Source: an uncultured Agathobacter sp. | Lineage (GTDB): Bacteria > Bacillota > Clostridia > Lachnospirales > Lachnospiraceae | Reading direction: 5' to 3' | DNA: 64,000 nucleotides | NCBI GenBank assembly: GCA_910587655.1 | Contig: CAJUND010000002.1 | Coordinates: forward strand, 124,001-188,000 | Part shown: positions 51,994 to 60,518 of the stretch, piece after piece | Position numbering within the stretch: position 1 is the stretch's first letter | Layout: each line of letters starts with the position of its first letter | Translations under genes and position numbers: made by a program | Notes under the pieces: model-generated | Told to the model about the DNA's origin: nothing | The model's database searches: none | What the model saw: only the letters and a program-made list of their open reading frames with translations

Positions 51994-53088
51994 ATGGCAA
52001 TTACTGCTTCTATGGTAAAAGAACTGCGTGAGATGACAGGCGCAGGCATGATGGACTGTAAGAAAGCATTAAATGAAACAAATGGAGATATGGATGCCGC
52101 TGTTGAGGTATTAAGAAAAAGCGGTGCAGCCAAGATGGAGAAGAAGCAGAGCAGAATCGCTGCTGAAGGTATCACAAGGGTTGCGGTAAAAGAAAACGTT
52201 GCCGTAGTAGCTGAGGTTAACTCAGAGACTGATTTTGTTGCTAAAAACGAGACATTTCAGGAGTTTGTTCAGACTGTTGCAGATATTGCACTTGATTCTA
52301 AGTTAAACGGTGGAGCAAACGGCGAGGATATTGATGCACTTCTTGCAACCAACGGTCTTAACGAGCTGCTTGTTGAGAAGACAGCAACGATTGGAGAGAA
52401 GCTGTCTGTGCGTAGATTTGCAAAGATCACCGGTGATGTTGTTACTTCTTATATTCACGGAGGCGGAAGAATCGGCGTTATTATCGCTGCCAATGGCACA
52501 GCGGATGATGCCGTCAAAGAGGCGCTTACCAACATTGCCATGCAGGTGGCTGCAATGAACCCGCAGTATATCAGCAGAAATGATATTTCAGACGAGGAAC
52601 TTTCAAAGATTAAAGAGATTACGGTAGATAGTGCATTAAATGATGCAGCAACTCTTCCAAAGCCTATCTTAAATAAATTATTAGACAAGGCGATCGGCGA
52701 GAAGTTATGGAGTGATGAGGACATCAATAACTTTGAAGAGCATAAGAACAATATGAACTATGTATGGAATTTCCTTTCTGATGCTGCCAAGGTTAAGCTT
52801 GCCGAACTTGCTATGGCAGATAAGGAGTCAATCACTGCTGAGAAGATGTTTAGCGGTCTTGTAGAGGGGCGTGTATCAAAACAGCTGAAGGAAATCTGTC
52901 TCCTGGACCAGGTCTATGTAAAGGCAGAAGACGGAAAGCAGACAGTAGCCAAATACCTGGAACAGGTGTCCAAAGAAGTCGGTTCTGATGTATCTGTTAA
53001 GAGATTTGTTCGTTTTGAGACAGGAGAGGGTCTTGAAAAGAAGAATGAAGATTTTGCAGCTGAGGTTGCAGCGCAGATGAATGCCTAG
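51994..53088 (+). CDS. tsf: Translation elongation factor Ts (with extra segment)
   Basis: Nucleotide exchange factor for EF-Tu. N-terminal UBA-like region (MVKELREMTGAGMMDCKKAL) and core AEVNSETDFVAKN are canonical, as is the late EGRVSKQLKEICLLDQ motif. At 364 residues it is longer than the usual 290-310; the excess lies at about residues 220-283 (LPKPILNKLLDKAIGEKLW and following), just before the C-terminal motif. No frameshift is seen. Confidence 0.97.
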   Translation: MAITASMVKELREMTGAGMMDCKKALNETNGDMDAAVEVLRKSGAAKMEKKQSRIAAEGITRVAVKENVAVVAEVNSETDFVAKNETFQEFVQTVADIALDSKLNGGANGEDIDALLATNGLNELLVEKTATIGEKLSVRRFAKITGDVVTSYIHGGGRIGVIIAANGTADDAVKEALTNIAMQVAAMNPQYISRNDISDEELSKIKEITVDSALNDAATLPKPILNKLLDKAIGEKLWSDEDINNFEEHKNNMNYVWNFLSDAAKVKLAELAMADKESITAEKMFSGLVEGRVSKQLKEICLLDQVYVKAEDGKQTVAKYLEQVSKEVGSDVSVKRFVRFETGEGLEKKNEDFAAEVAAQMNA

Positions 53089-53143
53089 TCTTAATACAGA
53101 ACCTGACGCCAGTATCACTGGGGAGAGGATGACAAAATCAGAG

Positions 53144-53172
53144 AAGGACAGGGAGAAATTCCTGTCCTTTTT
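53144..53172 (+). terminator. rpsB-tsf terminator
   Basis: AAGGACAGG (53144-53152) pairs with CCTGTCCTT (53161-53169), loop 8 nt, followed by T residues. It separates tsf from the inserted NodB-like/bactofilin genes. Confidence 0.85.
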
Positions 53173-53224
53173 AAGAAATGGTGCTATTTTTGTAGAGAAT
53201 TTATATATAAAAAATAAACACTTC

Positions 53225-53252
53225 TTTACAAGTCGTAAAAATATGTTAAAAT
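53225..53252 (+). promoter_or_regulatory. Promoter of the NodB-like/bactofilin genes
   Basis: TTTACA (53225-53230), 16-base spacer, TAAAAT (53247-53252), 32 bases before the start codon. Confidence 0.65.
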
Positions 53253-53283
53253 ATAAAAGAACATTTCTCGGCGGAGGGAAGTA

Positions 53284-54231
53284 ATGAGTACGAATGAAAC
53301 AATGACACTAAAACAGCAGCGCGAAAGGCGGAACCGGGTAAACCGTATGAAGACAGGAATCATCGTTACGATTGCCCTGTGGATGATAGTTTCCCTTCTT
53401 GCGATTGTGATTCTCTCGGTTCAGGTGGTAAGGCTCGACCATAAGCTCGACCGGCTTATGGCAGAACAGCCGGAGGATATCCGGGTACCGGATACCGAAA
53501 AAAAACAGACCGGCAGTGACAGCAGCCAGAAAGATCATACAGATACCGAAGGGATTGTGACAGGGATAGACCAGCCGGATAATATGGCTGAATCCGGTGA
53601 CATTCCCGAGGTATACCTGACATTTGACGGAAGTCCCTGCAACAATACCAATGATGTTCTGGATGTTTTAAAGACCTACGGGGTCAAGGCCACTTTTTTT
53701 GTGGTAGGGGATGATTCGGACGAGATGAAAGAGGTATATAAGCGGATTGCCGATGAGGGACATACTCTTGGAATGCATTCCTATTCCAATAAATACAGCA
53801 CGATTTATGCATCCACGGAGGCATTTGAAAATGATTTTAACAAGCTTTCGGATTATCTGGAAGATGTAACAGGCACAAAGAGCCTGTATTACCGTTTTCC
53901 GGGCGGAAGCAGCAATGAAATCAGCAATGTTGATATGGCTGAGTTTGTCCGCGTATTAAATAAAAAAAACATTGCTTATTTTGACTGGAATGTGTCAGCA
54001 GGGGATACGGCATCTGATTACACAGTCAGTGATATTGTTGAGAATGTGACGTCCGGAGTGGCGCGTTACAAAACATCTGTTGTGCTTTTGCATGACGGGG
54101 ATAACAAGTCAACAACGGTGGAGGCCCTTGGTCCATTGATTGAGGCGTTACAGAAGATGGATGCGAAGATTCTGCCGATTGATGAAAATACAAAGGTTAT
54201 TCAATATATCAAGGCAGACAGTGTTGAATAA
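53284..54231 (+). CDS. Membrane-anchored NodB-type polysaccharide deacetylase homologue, degenerate metal site
   Basis: A 315-residue protein with one N-terminal membrane helix (about 24-48), a Ser/Gln/Asp-rich linker and an extracellular NodB fold (from about 108). Motif 1, normally TFDDGP, reads TFDGSP (113-118), so the metal-binding second Asp is Gly. Motif 2, normally HSYSH, reads HSYSN (165-169), so the second His is Asn. Motif 3 (RFPGG), FDW and LLHDG are kept. With two of three metal ligands changed, normal deacetylase activity is doubtful. GGCGGAGGG SD. Followed 21 bases later by a bactofilin gene. Confidence 0.85.
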   Translation: MSTNETMTLKQQRERRNRVNRMKTGIIVTIALWMIVSLLAIVILSVQVVRLDHKLDRLMAEQPEDIRVPDTEKKQTGSDSSQKDHTDTEGIVTGIDQPDNMAESGDIPEVYLTFDGSPCNNTNDVLDVLKTYGVKATFFVVGDDSDEMKEVYKRIADEGHTLGMHSYSNKYSTIYASTEAFENDFNKLSDYLEDVTGTKSLYYRFPGGSSNEISNVDMAEFVRVLNKKNIAYFDWNVSAGDTASDYTVSDIVENVTSGVARYKTSVVLLHDGDNKSTTVEALGPLIEALQKMDAKILPIDENTKVIQYIKADSVE

Positions 54232-54252
54232 ATAAATGATGGAGGAAATGCA

Positions 54253-55131
54253 ATGGGATTATTTAAAGACTTTAAAGAAGATTTTTCGCAGGCCGTCAAC
54301 GAAATGATGCCAGGCGCAGAAACGAAGGACAAGACGGATATGTCTGAGGATCTGGTAGTTGATACGCTTGGGGAAAATGTGGATGTTGAGAGCGAATTAT
54401 CCAAACTTGACGGTCTGCTTGAACAGGTCAGACCGGAAGAAAAGCCAAAAGAAGAAAGACCAGCTGGAAAACAACCAGTTCCACCAGCAGTAAAAAGTAC
54501 ACCGAAACCAGCGCCGGCTGCACCAGCACCGGCAGTAAACATTGTAGAGGAGAGAAAGACGATGAGTGATATACTGACAACAGAAACAGCAGCAAGACCA
54601 ATGCCGGAAAAGAGAGCGGTTAACCAGGGACCGGTAAACCAGGCCGCAGTAAACCAGCAGCAGGTAAATCCTGCAGCGGTAACAGACGAAACATCTGTGA
54701 TTACGGCAGGAACCACCTTAACCGGAGACATTGCATCTGACGGTTCTGTTGATATCCAGGGAACCATCAATGGTAATGTGACATGTAACGGAAAACTTGT
54801 TGTAACCGGAACCATTAATGGAAACAGTGCAGCATCTGAGTTCTTTGCTGATGTGGCAAAGGTAGAGGGTGAGGTTGTAAGTTCCGGAACTGTTAAGATT
54901 GGGGCAGGTTCTGTTATCGTTGGAAATATTTCTGCGGCTTCTGCAGTAATTGCCGGAGCAGTAAAGGGTGACATTGATGTACAGGGACCGGTTGTTGTGG
55001 ATACTTCTGCAGTAATTATGGGTAATATCAAGTCACGTTCTGTACAGATTAATAATGGTGCCGTAATCGAAGGTTTCTGTTCACAGAGTTACGCAGATGT
55101 TGATGTTCAGGGATTATTTGAAGGTCACTAA
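54253..55131 (+). CDS. Bactofilin (polymer-forming cytoskeletal protein)
   Basis: A 292-residue protein. The last 140 residues form a bactofilin beta-helix domain (SVITAGTTLTGDIASDGSVDIQG, then repeating G-x-V/I turns such as GTVKIGAGSVIVGNIS). Ahead of it is an unusually long 155-residue extension that is acidic and Pro/Ala-rich, with repeated NQ-x-x-VNQ units. Bactofilins polymerise at the membrane and position envelope enzymes; the paralogues BacEF of B. subtilis are linked to flagellar assembly. Insertion between tsf and pyrH is unusual. Confidence 0.9.
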   Translation: MGLFKDFKEDFSQAVNEMMPGAETKDKTDMSEDLVVDTLGENVDVESELSKLDGLLEQVRPEEKPKEERPAGKQPVPPAVKSTPKPAPAAPAPAVNIVEERKTMSDILTTETAARPMPEKRAVNQGPVNQAAVNQQQVNPAAVTDETSVITAGTTLTGDIASDGSVDIQGTINGNVTCNGKLVVTGTINGNSAASEFFADVAKVEGEVVSSGTVKIGAGSVIVGNISAASAVIAGAVKGDIDVQGPVVVDTSAVIMGNIKSRSVQINNGAVIEGFCSQSYADVDVQGLFEGH

Positions 55132-55161
55132 TCTGGCGTTTCCAAAAAGGAGAGGTATTGT

Positions 55162-55857
55162 ATGAAGCGTATTTTATTAAAGCTGAGCGGGGAAGCACTT
55201 GCCGGGAGCAGACGTTTTGGATTTGACGAGGCAACTGTGACGGTTGTGGCAAAACAGGTGAAATCACTGGTGGAATCCGGTGTACAGGTAGGAATAGTTA
55301 TTGGCGGAGGCAATTTCTGGCGCGGACGTACCAGTGAAACCATAGACCGCACAAAGGCAGACCAGATTGGAATGCTTGCCACGGTGATGAACTGTATTTA
55401 TGTATCTGAGATTTTCCGCTCGGTTGGAATGAAAACTTCAGTGCTGACACCTTTTGAGTGCGGTTCGATGACTAAACTTTTTTCCAAGGACCGTGCAAAT
55501 AAATATTTTGCACATGATATGGTCGTGTTTTTTGCAGGAGGAACCGGTCATCCGTACTTTTCAACAGATACAGCAACTGTGCTTCGTGCAATTGAAATTG
55601 AAGCAGACGGTATTTACCTTGCAAAGGCAATTGACGGTGTTTATGACTGCGACCCAAAGGTAAATCCGGATGCAAACAAATTTGATGAAGTATCCATCGG
55701 GGAAGTCATTGAGAAAAAGCTTGCAGTCGTAGATTTGACGGCATCAGTGATGTGTATGGAGAACAAAATTCCAATGTATGTATTCAGCCTGAATGAAGAA
55801 AACAGTATTGTGAATGCAGTAAACGGAGAATTTCACGGTACAAAGGTTACAGTGTAA
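55162..55857 (+). CDS. pyrH: Uridylate kinase
   Basis: A 231-residue UMP kinase: LLKLSGEALAG N-terminus, IVIGGGNFWRG, and FFAGGTGHPYFSTDTATVLRA. Makes UDP for pyrimidine nucleotide supply. Family length is normal and position before frr is conserved in Firmicutes. Confidence 0.98.
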   Translation: MKRILLKLSGEALAGSRRFGFDEATVTVVAKQVKSLVESGVQVGIVIGGGNFWRGRTSETIDRTKADQIGMLATVMNCIYVSEIFRSVGMKTSVLTPFECGSMTKLFSKDRANKYFAHDMVVFFAGGTGHPYFSTDTATVLRAIEIEADGIYLAKAIDGVYDCDPKVNPDANKFDEVSIGEVIEKKLAVVDLTASVMCMENKIPMYVFSLNEENSIVNAVNGEFHGTKVTV

Positions 55858-55881
55858 ACGGCTGTTTAGGAGGTTATGAGT

Positions 55882-56436
55882 ATGGATGAGAGATTAGTGG
55901 CATATCAGGGGAAAATGGAAAAAACACTTTCCAGTCTGGAACAGGAATTTATGGGAATCCGTGCCGGACGCGCAAATCCGCATCTGCTGGATAAGCTTCG
56001 CGTGGATTACTATGGTTCACCGTCCCCAATCCAGAGTGTTGCCAATGTAAACGTTCCGGAACCAAGGATGATACAGATTCAGCCGTGGGAGCCTTCCATG
56101 GTAAAAGAGATTGAAAAGGCAATTCTTTCTTCGGATCTGGGAATCACCCCGACAAATGACGGGAAGATGATCCGGCTGGTATTTCCGGAGCTTACAGAGG
56201 AAAGACGTAAGGAACTGGCGAAGGATATTAAGAAAAAGGGTGAAAATGCGAAGGTTGCAGTGCGCAATATTCGCAGGGATGCACTGGATCATATCAAAAA
56301 AACTGCGAAAGCAGAAGATATCTCAGAAGACGAGACAAAGGATTTGGAAGACAGTGTTCAGAAACTGACAGATGATTTTGTGGCTAAGATTGATAAGACA
56401 GTAGAAGCCAAGTCCAGCGAAATACTTACAGTATAG
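55882..56436 (+). CDS. frr: Ribosome recycling factor
   Basis: A 184-residue RRF: hinge domain motif (RAGRANPHLLDKLRVDYYG) and the C-terminal RRKELAKDIKKKGENAKVAVRNIRRDA helices. ATG at 55882 is chosen because AGGAGG (55868-55873) lies eight bases upstream; the ATG at 55876 would leave only two. Splits post-termination ribosomes with EF-G. Confidence 0.98.
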   Translation: MDERLVAYQGKMEKTLSSLEQEFMGIRAGRANPHLLDKLRVDYYGSPSPIQSVANVNVPEPRMIQIQPWEPSMVKEIEKAILSSDLGITPTNDGKMIRLVFPELTEERRKELAKDIKKKGENAKVAVRNIRRDALDHIKKTAKAEDISEDETKDLEDSVQKLTDDFVAKIDKTVEAKSSEILTV

Positions 56437-56491
56437 TGGATAGGGACATTGCCGGCGGCATATGTCCCTTTTAAAAATCAGGGGTATTGTC

Positions 56492-57193
56492 ATGAAAATT
56501 CCAAAGCATGTTGCAATTATTCTGGATGGTAACGGAAGATGGGCGAAAAGCAAAGGTATGCCGCGCAATTACGGACATACTGTCGGTGCAAAAAATGTGG
56601 AAACGGTCTGTAAAGCAGCAGACGAGCTGGGGATTAAATATCTGACGCTTTATGCATTTTCCACGGAAAACTGGAACCGTCCGGACCGTGAGGTCGAGGC
56701 TCTTATGAATCTTCTGGAAAGCTATCTTAAAAACTGTATTAAAACTGCGGATAAAAATAATATGAGAGTCCGGGTGATTGGGGAAACAGGCAGACTTTCC
56801 GAGAAATTCCAGCAGAAAATAAAAGAGCTTGAAGCTGCGTCAGAGCATAATACCGGGCTGAATTTAACAATCGCCATTAATTATGGCAGCCGGGATGAAA
56901 TGCTGCGCGCGATGAGGCATGTGTTTACTGATATAAAAGAAGGAAAGCTTCTGGAAGCGGATTTGAATGAACAGGTATTTTCTTCTTATCTGGATACGGC
57001 AGAATTGCCGGATCCTGACTTGCTGATCCGTACAAGCGGGGAACAGCGGCTGTCAAATTATCTGCTCTGGCAGCTTGCCTACAGTGAATTTTATTTTACG
57101 CAGGTTCCTTGGCCGGATTTTCATAAAGAGGAATTGGAACTTGCCATCGAAGCGTATAATAGTCGTGACCGGAGATTCGGCGGTCTGAAATAG
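56492..57193 (+). CDS. uppS: Isoprenyl (undecaprenyl diphosphate) transferase
   Basis: A 233-residue cis-prenyltransferase making the lipid carrier for cell wall synthesis. IILDGNGRWAKSKG with the catalytic Asp near 12, and PDLLIRTSGEQRLSNYLLWQLAYSEFYF near 190 are diagnostic. ATG 56492 follows AGGGGTATT. Confidence 0.97.
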   Translation: MKIPKHVAIILDGNGRWAKSKGMPRNYGHTVGAKNVETVCKAADELGIKYLTLYAFSTENWNRPDREVEALMNLLESYLKNCIKTADKNNMRVRVIGETGRLSEKFQQKIKELEAASEHNTGLNLTIAINYGSRDEMLRAMRHVFTDIKEGKLLEADLNEQVFSSYLDTAELPDPDLLIRTSGEQRLSNYLLWQLAYSEFYFTQVPWPDFHKEELELAIEAYNSRDRRFGGLK

Positions 57194-57203
57194 TGGAGGG
57201 GAA

Positions 57204-58004
57204 ATGTTTAAAACAAGACTTTTAAGCGGTATTGTGCTTGTGGCGCTTGCACTGGTATTTATTATAACCGGTCATGAGCTGCTTCTGGCTGTGCTTGCGG
57301 CGATTTCCGTTATTGGACAGTTTGAGCTGTACCGTGTATTTAAAATGGAAAAAACAGTGTTAGCCCTGACAGGATATCTTGCATCCGTTTGTTATTACTG
57401 TAGTTTCAAATGGAATTTTATTCCGGATTCCATGATTTTGTTTATGGGATTACTGATACTGCTGATGTTTGTATTTGTGTTTTCCTATCCGAAATACCAT
57501 ACAAACCAGATTCTGGCAGTGTTTTTTGGATTTTTTTATGTGGCAGTCATGCTGTCCTTTGTTTATCGGATTCGGACGCTGGAGAGAGGGCTTTATCTTG
57601 CATTCCTCGTGTTTTTATGTTCCTGGGGATGTGATACCTGCGCATACTGCGTGGGAAAACTCTGTGGCAAACACAAAATGTCGCCAAGGCTCAGCCCGAA
57701 AAAATCCATGGAAGGTGCCGTCGGGGGTGTGGCAGGTTCGGCAGGGCTCACAGCCGTTTACTGTATTATTTTTCGTGGGCAGATGGGACTTTCCAATGCT
57801 GAAATCGGTATTCTTGCACTGATTGCAGCAATTGCGGGACTGATTTCCATGGTCGGGGACTTAACGGCGTCTGCCATTAAACGAAACTATGATATTAAGG
57901 ACTATGGTCATCTGATTCCGGGACACGGCGGGATTTTAGACCGCTTTGACAGTATGATTATTACAGCGCCGATCATTTACTTTCTCGCGGCTTATTTGTT
58001 GTAA
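57204..58004 (+). CDS. cdsA: Phosphatidate cytidylyltransferase
   Basis: A 266-residue integral membrane enzyme (about eight helices) that makes CDP-diacylglycerol. The C-terminal signature GDLTASAIKRNYDIKDYGHLIPGHGG followed by ILDRFDS is complete, including the catalytic Asp residues. Position after uppS is standard. Confidence 0.97.
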   Translation: MFKTRLLSGIVLVALALVFIITGHELLLAVLAAISVIGQFELYRVFKMEKTVLALTGYLASVCYYCSFKWNFIPDSMILFMGLLILLMFVFVFSYPKYHTNQILAVFFGFFYVAVMLSFVYRIRTLERGLYLAFLVFLCSWGCDTCAYCVGKLCGKHKMSPRLSPKKSMEGAVGGVAGSAGLTAVYCIIFRGQMGLSNAEIGILALIAAIAGLISMVGDLTASAIKRNYDIKDYGHLIPGHGGILDRFDSMIITAPIIYFLAAYLL

Positions 58005-58007
58005 CAT

Positions 58008-58030
58008 GTCGTACATCTTTGTTGTACGGT
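58008..58030 (+). repeat. Second copy of a GTCGTACATC-type inverted repeat
   Basis: GTCGTACATC, TTT, GTTGTACG at 58008-58028 resembles the hairpin at 28718-28740 (same left arm and loop; the right arm here has two changes). A second small stem CATCTT...AAGATG follows at about 58047-58064. The rest of the cdsA-dxr gap is featureless. Confidence 0.55.
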
Positions 58031-58102
58031 CTGGATTTGGAGTAGGCATCTTTGATATAAGATGATTTATATGTGTGACTTATAAAGGTATGGGGAACAT
58101 GC

Positions 58103-59248
58103 ATGATGAAAAAAATTGCAGTATTAGGGTCAACAGGATCGATTGGAACGCAGACGCTTTCTGTGATAGAGGAACACCGGGACTTTGAGGTTGTGGCGCT
58201 TGCATGCGGAGGCAATACAGAGCTTCTGGAAAAGCAGATGCGCAGATGGAAGCCGAAGCTGGTGGCAGTATGGGAGGAAAAGGCTGCTGCCCAGCTGAAA
58301 TTAAGTACCGCTGACCTGAATATACCGGTGGTCTGCGGAATGGACGGACTGATGGAAATAGCTGTTTTTTCTGAGGTGGACATTCTTGTGACTGCGATTG
58401 TCGGGATGGTTGGTATCCGGCCTTCCATTGCAGCAATTTCGGCAGGTAAGGATATTGCACTGGCAAATAAGGAAACACTGGTGACTGCGGGGCATCTGAT
58501 TATGCCCCTTGCAAAAGAACACGGCATATCCATCCTTCCGGTGGACAGTGAGCACAGCGCCATTTTCCAGTGTTTGCAGGGAAACAAAGGAAATAAAGTA
58601 AAAAAACTTTACCTGACAGCATCCGGGGGACCGTTCCGGGGAAGGACAAAAGAAGAGCTTCGACATGTCCGGGTGGAGGACGCTTTAAAGCATCCCAACT
58701 GGTCCATGGGACGAAAGATTACCATTGACTCATCCACCCTTGTCAATAAGGGACTGGAGGTTATGGAGGCAAGGTGGCTGTTTGACGTAAAGCTGGAGCA
58801 GATTGAGGTACTGGTACATCCGCAGAGTGTTGTTCATTCTGCAGTGGAGTATGAGGACGGGGCTGTTATTGCGCAGCTTGGGACGCCGGATATGCGTCTG
58901 CCAATCCAGTATGCGCTTTATTATCCGAAACGCCGCAGTCTGTCGGGAGAACGTCTGAATCTCTTTGCGCAGGGGGCGCTTACGTTTGAACAACCGGATA
59001 TGGAGACATTCCGCGGGCTTCCCCTTGCTTTTACAGCGATGCAGCGCGGGGGGAATATTCCCACGGCTTACAATGCCGCCAATGAGCGGGCAGTGGCAAT
59101 GTTTCTCGACCATAAGATTTCTTATCTGGAGATTCCGGAAATCATAGAAGCTGCCATGGAAGAGTGCAGGTTTATTGAACATCCCGGTGTGGATGAAATA
59201 TTAGCAACAGAACAGGAGGCCTATGAGTTTATAGGTAGCAGGTGGTAA
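58103..59248 (+). CDS. dxr: 1-deoxy-D-xylulose-5-phosphate reductoisomerase
   Basis: A 381-residue enzyme of the MEP isoprenoid route. NADPH site LGSTGSIGTQTL; metal/substrate motifs SEHSAIFQCL, TIDSSTLVNKGLEVMEARWLF-like region and VHPQSVVHSAVEY. Neighbouring uppS and ispG show isoprenoid genes gathered here. ATG at 58106 is an equally possible start. Confidence 0.98.
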   Translation: MMKKIAVLGSTGSIGTQTLSVIEEHRDFEVVALACGGNTELLEKQMRRWKPKLVAVWEEKAAAQLKLSTADLNIPVVCGMDGLMEIAVFSEVDILVTAIVGMVGIRPSIAAISAGKDIALANKETLVTAGHLIMPLAKEHGISILPVDSEHSAIFQCLQGNKGNKVKKLYLTASGGPFRGRTKEELRHVRVEDALKHPNWSMGRKITIDSSTLVNKGLEVMEARWLFDVKLEQIEVLVHPQSVVHSAVEYEDGAVIAQLGTPDMRLPIQYALYYPKRRSLSGERLNLFAQGALTFEQPDMETFRGLPLAFTAMQRGGNIPTAYNAANERAVAMFLDHKISYLEIPEIIEAAMEECRFIEHPGVDEILATEQEAYEFIGSRW

Positions 59249-59249
59249 A

Positions 59250-60305
59250 GTGGTTAATCAGTTTATATCAATCATAATTGCAATTTTAATTTTTAGTATT
59301 ATTATACTGTTTCACGAGCTTGGACATTTTCTGCTGGCAAAATATAATGGAATCCGTGTGAATGAATTCTGCCTTGGCTTTGGTCCGACGCTTCTTCATT
59401 TTACGAAGGGGGATACCACATATTCCATCAAGCTTCTGCCGTTTGGCGGGGCATGTATGATGGAAGGAGAGGATGAGGAGTCGGATGATGATGCAGCCTT
59501 TGGAAAAAAATCTGTCTGGGCGCGTATGAGCGTGGTATTTGCCGGACCGTTTTTTAATTTTATTATGGCGTATGTTCTTTCATTTATTTTGTTAAGCTGC
59601 CAGGGCGTTGACCGGCCTGTGCTTTCCAAAGCAACGGACGGATATGCAGCAGCAGAGGCTGGAATGCAGGCAGGGGATGAGATTGTAAAGATGAACCGCT
59701 ATTCCATACATTTCAGCAAAGAGATTAGTTTATATACAATGGTGCATACCGGGGAAACGATTGATGTCACCTACCTCAGGGACGGAAAAAAGAATACGGT
59801 ATCATTAAAGCCGAAAAAGGATCAGGAAACCGGCGGCTACCGTTATGGTTTTGAATATTCCACAATAGACTATGAAAAGGGAAATGTACTGACGAATTTA
59901 AAGAACAGTTTTTATGAGGTGCGTTACTGGATTTATTCCACGGTTGAAAGCTTAAAAATGCTGTTTACAGGAAAGGTTTCCGTCAATGAATTAAGCGGTC
60001 CGGTGGGGATTGTCAAAAATATCGGGGACACGTACCAGGATTCCATGGAGGCTTCCGGTGCGTTTCTGGCATTTATATTTATGCTCCGGTGGTCGATTCT
60101 GTTAACGGCAAATCTCGGTGTGATGAATCTGCTTCCGATTCCGGCGCTGGACGGGGGACGGCTGGTATTTTTAATTGTGGAGGCCGTACGGGGCAAAAAG
60201 GCGAACCAGAAAATCGAGGCTACTGCTACAATTGTGGGCTTTCTGCTATTGTTTGCACTTATGTTCTTTGTGATGTTTAATGATATCCGGAAGCTGATTG
60301 TGTGA
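59250..60305 (+). CDS. rseP: RIP metalloprotease RseP (site-2 protease)
   Basis: A 351-residue intramembrane zinc protease: zinc motif HELGH in the first helix near 24-28, GPFFNF, a PDZ domain near 125-200, and the third active-site motif NLLPIPALDGGRLVF near 295. GTG start one base after dxr. Cleaves anti-sigma factors or leftover signal peptides. B. subtilis RasP is in the same place. Confidence 0.96.
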   Translation: MVNQFISIIIAILIFSIIILFHELGHFLLAKYNGIRVNEFCLGFGPTLLHFTKGDTTYSIKLLPFGGACMMEGEDEESDDDAAFGKKSVWARMSVVFAGPFFNFIMAYVLSFILLSCQGVDRPVLSKATDGYAAAEAGMQAGDEIVKMNRYSIHFSKEISLYTMVHTGETIDVTYLRDGKKNTVSLKPKKDQETGGYRYGFEYSTIDYEKGNVLTNLKNSFYEVRYWIYSTVESLKMLFTGKVSVNELSGPVGIVKNIGDTYQDSMEASGAFLAFIFMLRWSILLTANLGVMNLLPIPALDGGRLVFLIVEAVRGKKANQKIEATATIVGFLLLFALMFFVMFNDIRKLIV

Positions 60306-60339
60306 GCAATTGAATTTTGCAGACCGGAGTCTGATATGA

Positions 60340-60375
60340 AGGCAGCTGGAACAAAAATCCGGCTGCCTGATTTTT
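60340..60375 (+). terminator. rseP terminator
   Basis: AGGCAGCTGG (60340-60349) pairs with CCGGCTGCCT (60359-60368; one T-G wobble), loop 9 nt, followed by GA and five T residues. Confidence 0.75.
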
Positions 60376-60386
60376 GTCTTATCCGT

Positions 60387-60413
60387 TAAGAACCGGGGGG
60401 GAATTTCCGATAT
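60387..60413 (+). promoter_or_regulatory. Sigma-28 (SigD) type promoter
   Basis: TAAG (60387-60390), 15-base spacer, TCCGATAT (60406-60413). The B. subtilis SigD consensus is TAAA-N15-GCCGATAT; one mismatch in each box. The leader then carries a small stem AGTAAG (60453) with CTTACT (60465-60470) and no competing TATAAT promoter at good spacing is obvious. Confidence 0.6.
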
Positions 60414-60518
60414 ATAATTTAAAGCTTGTTATTATGGTATTAATAAATTAAAAGTAAGTCAAAACTTACTGCAGTTTTTGCCGAGTTTTTAGATGATAAG
60501 TCTGGAAGGGGAGATAAG

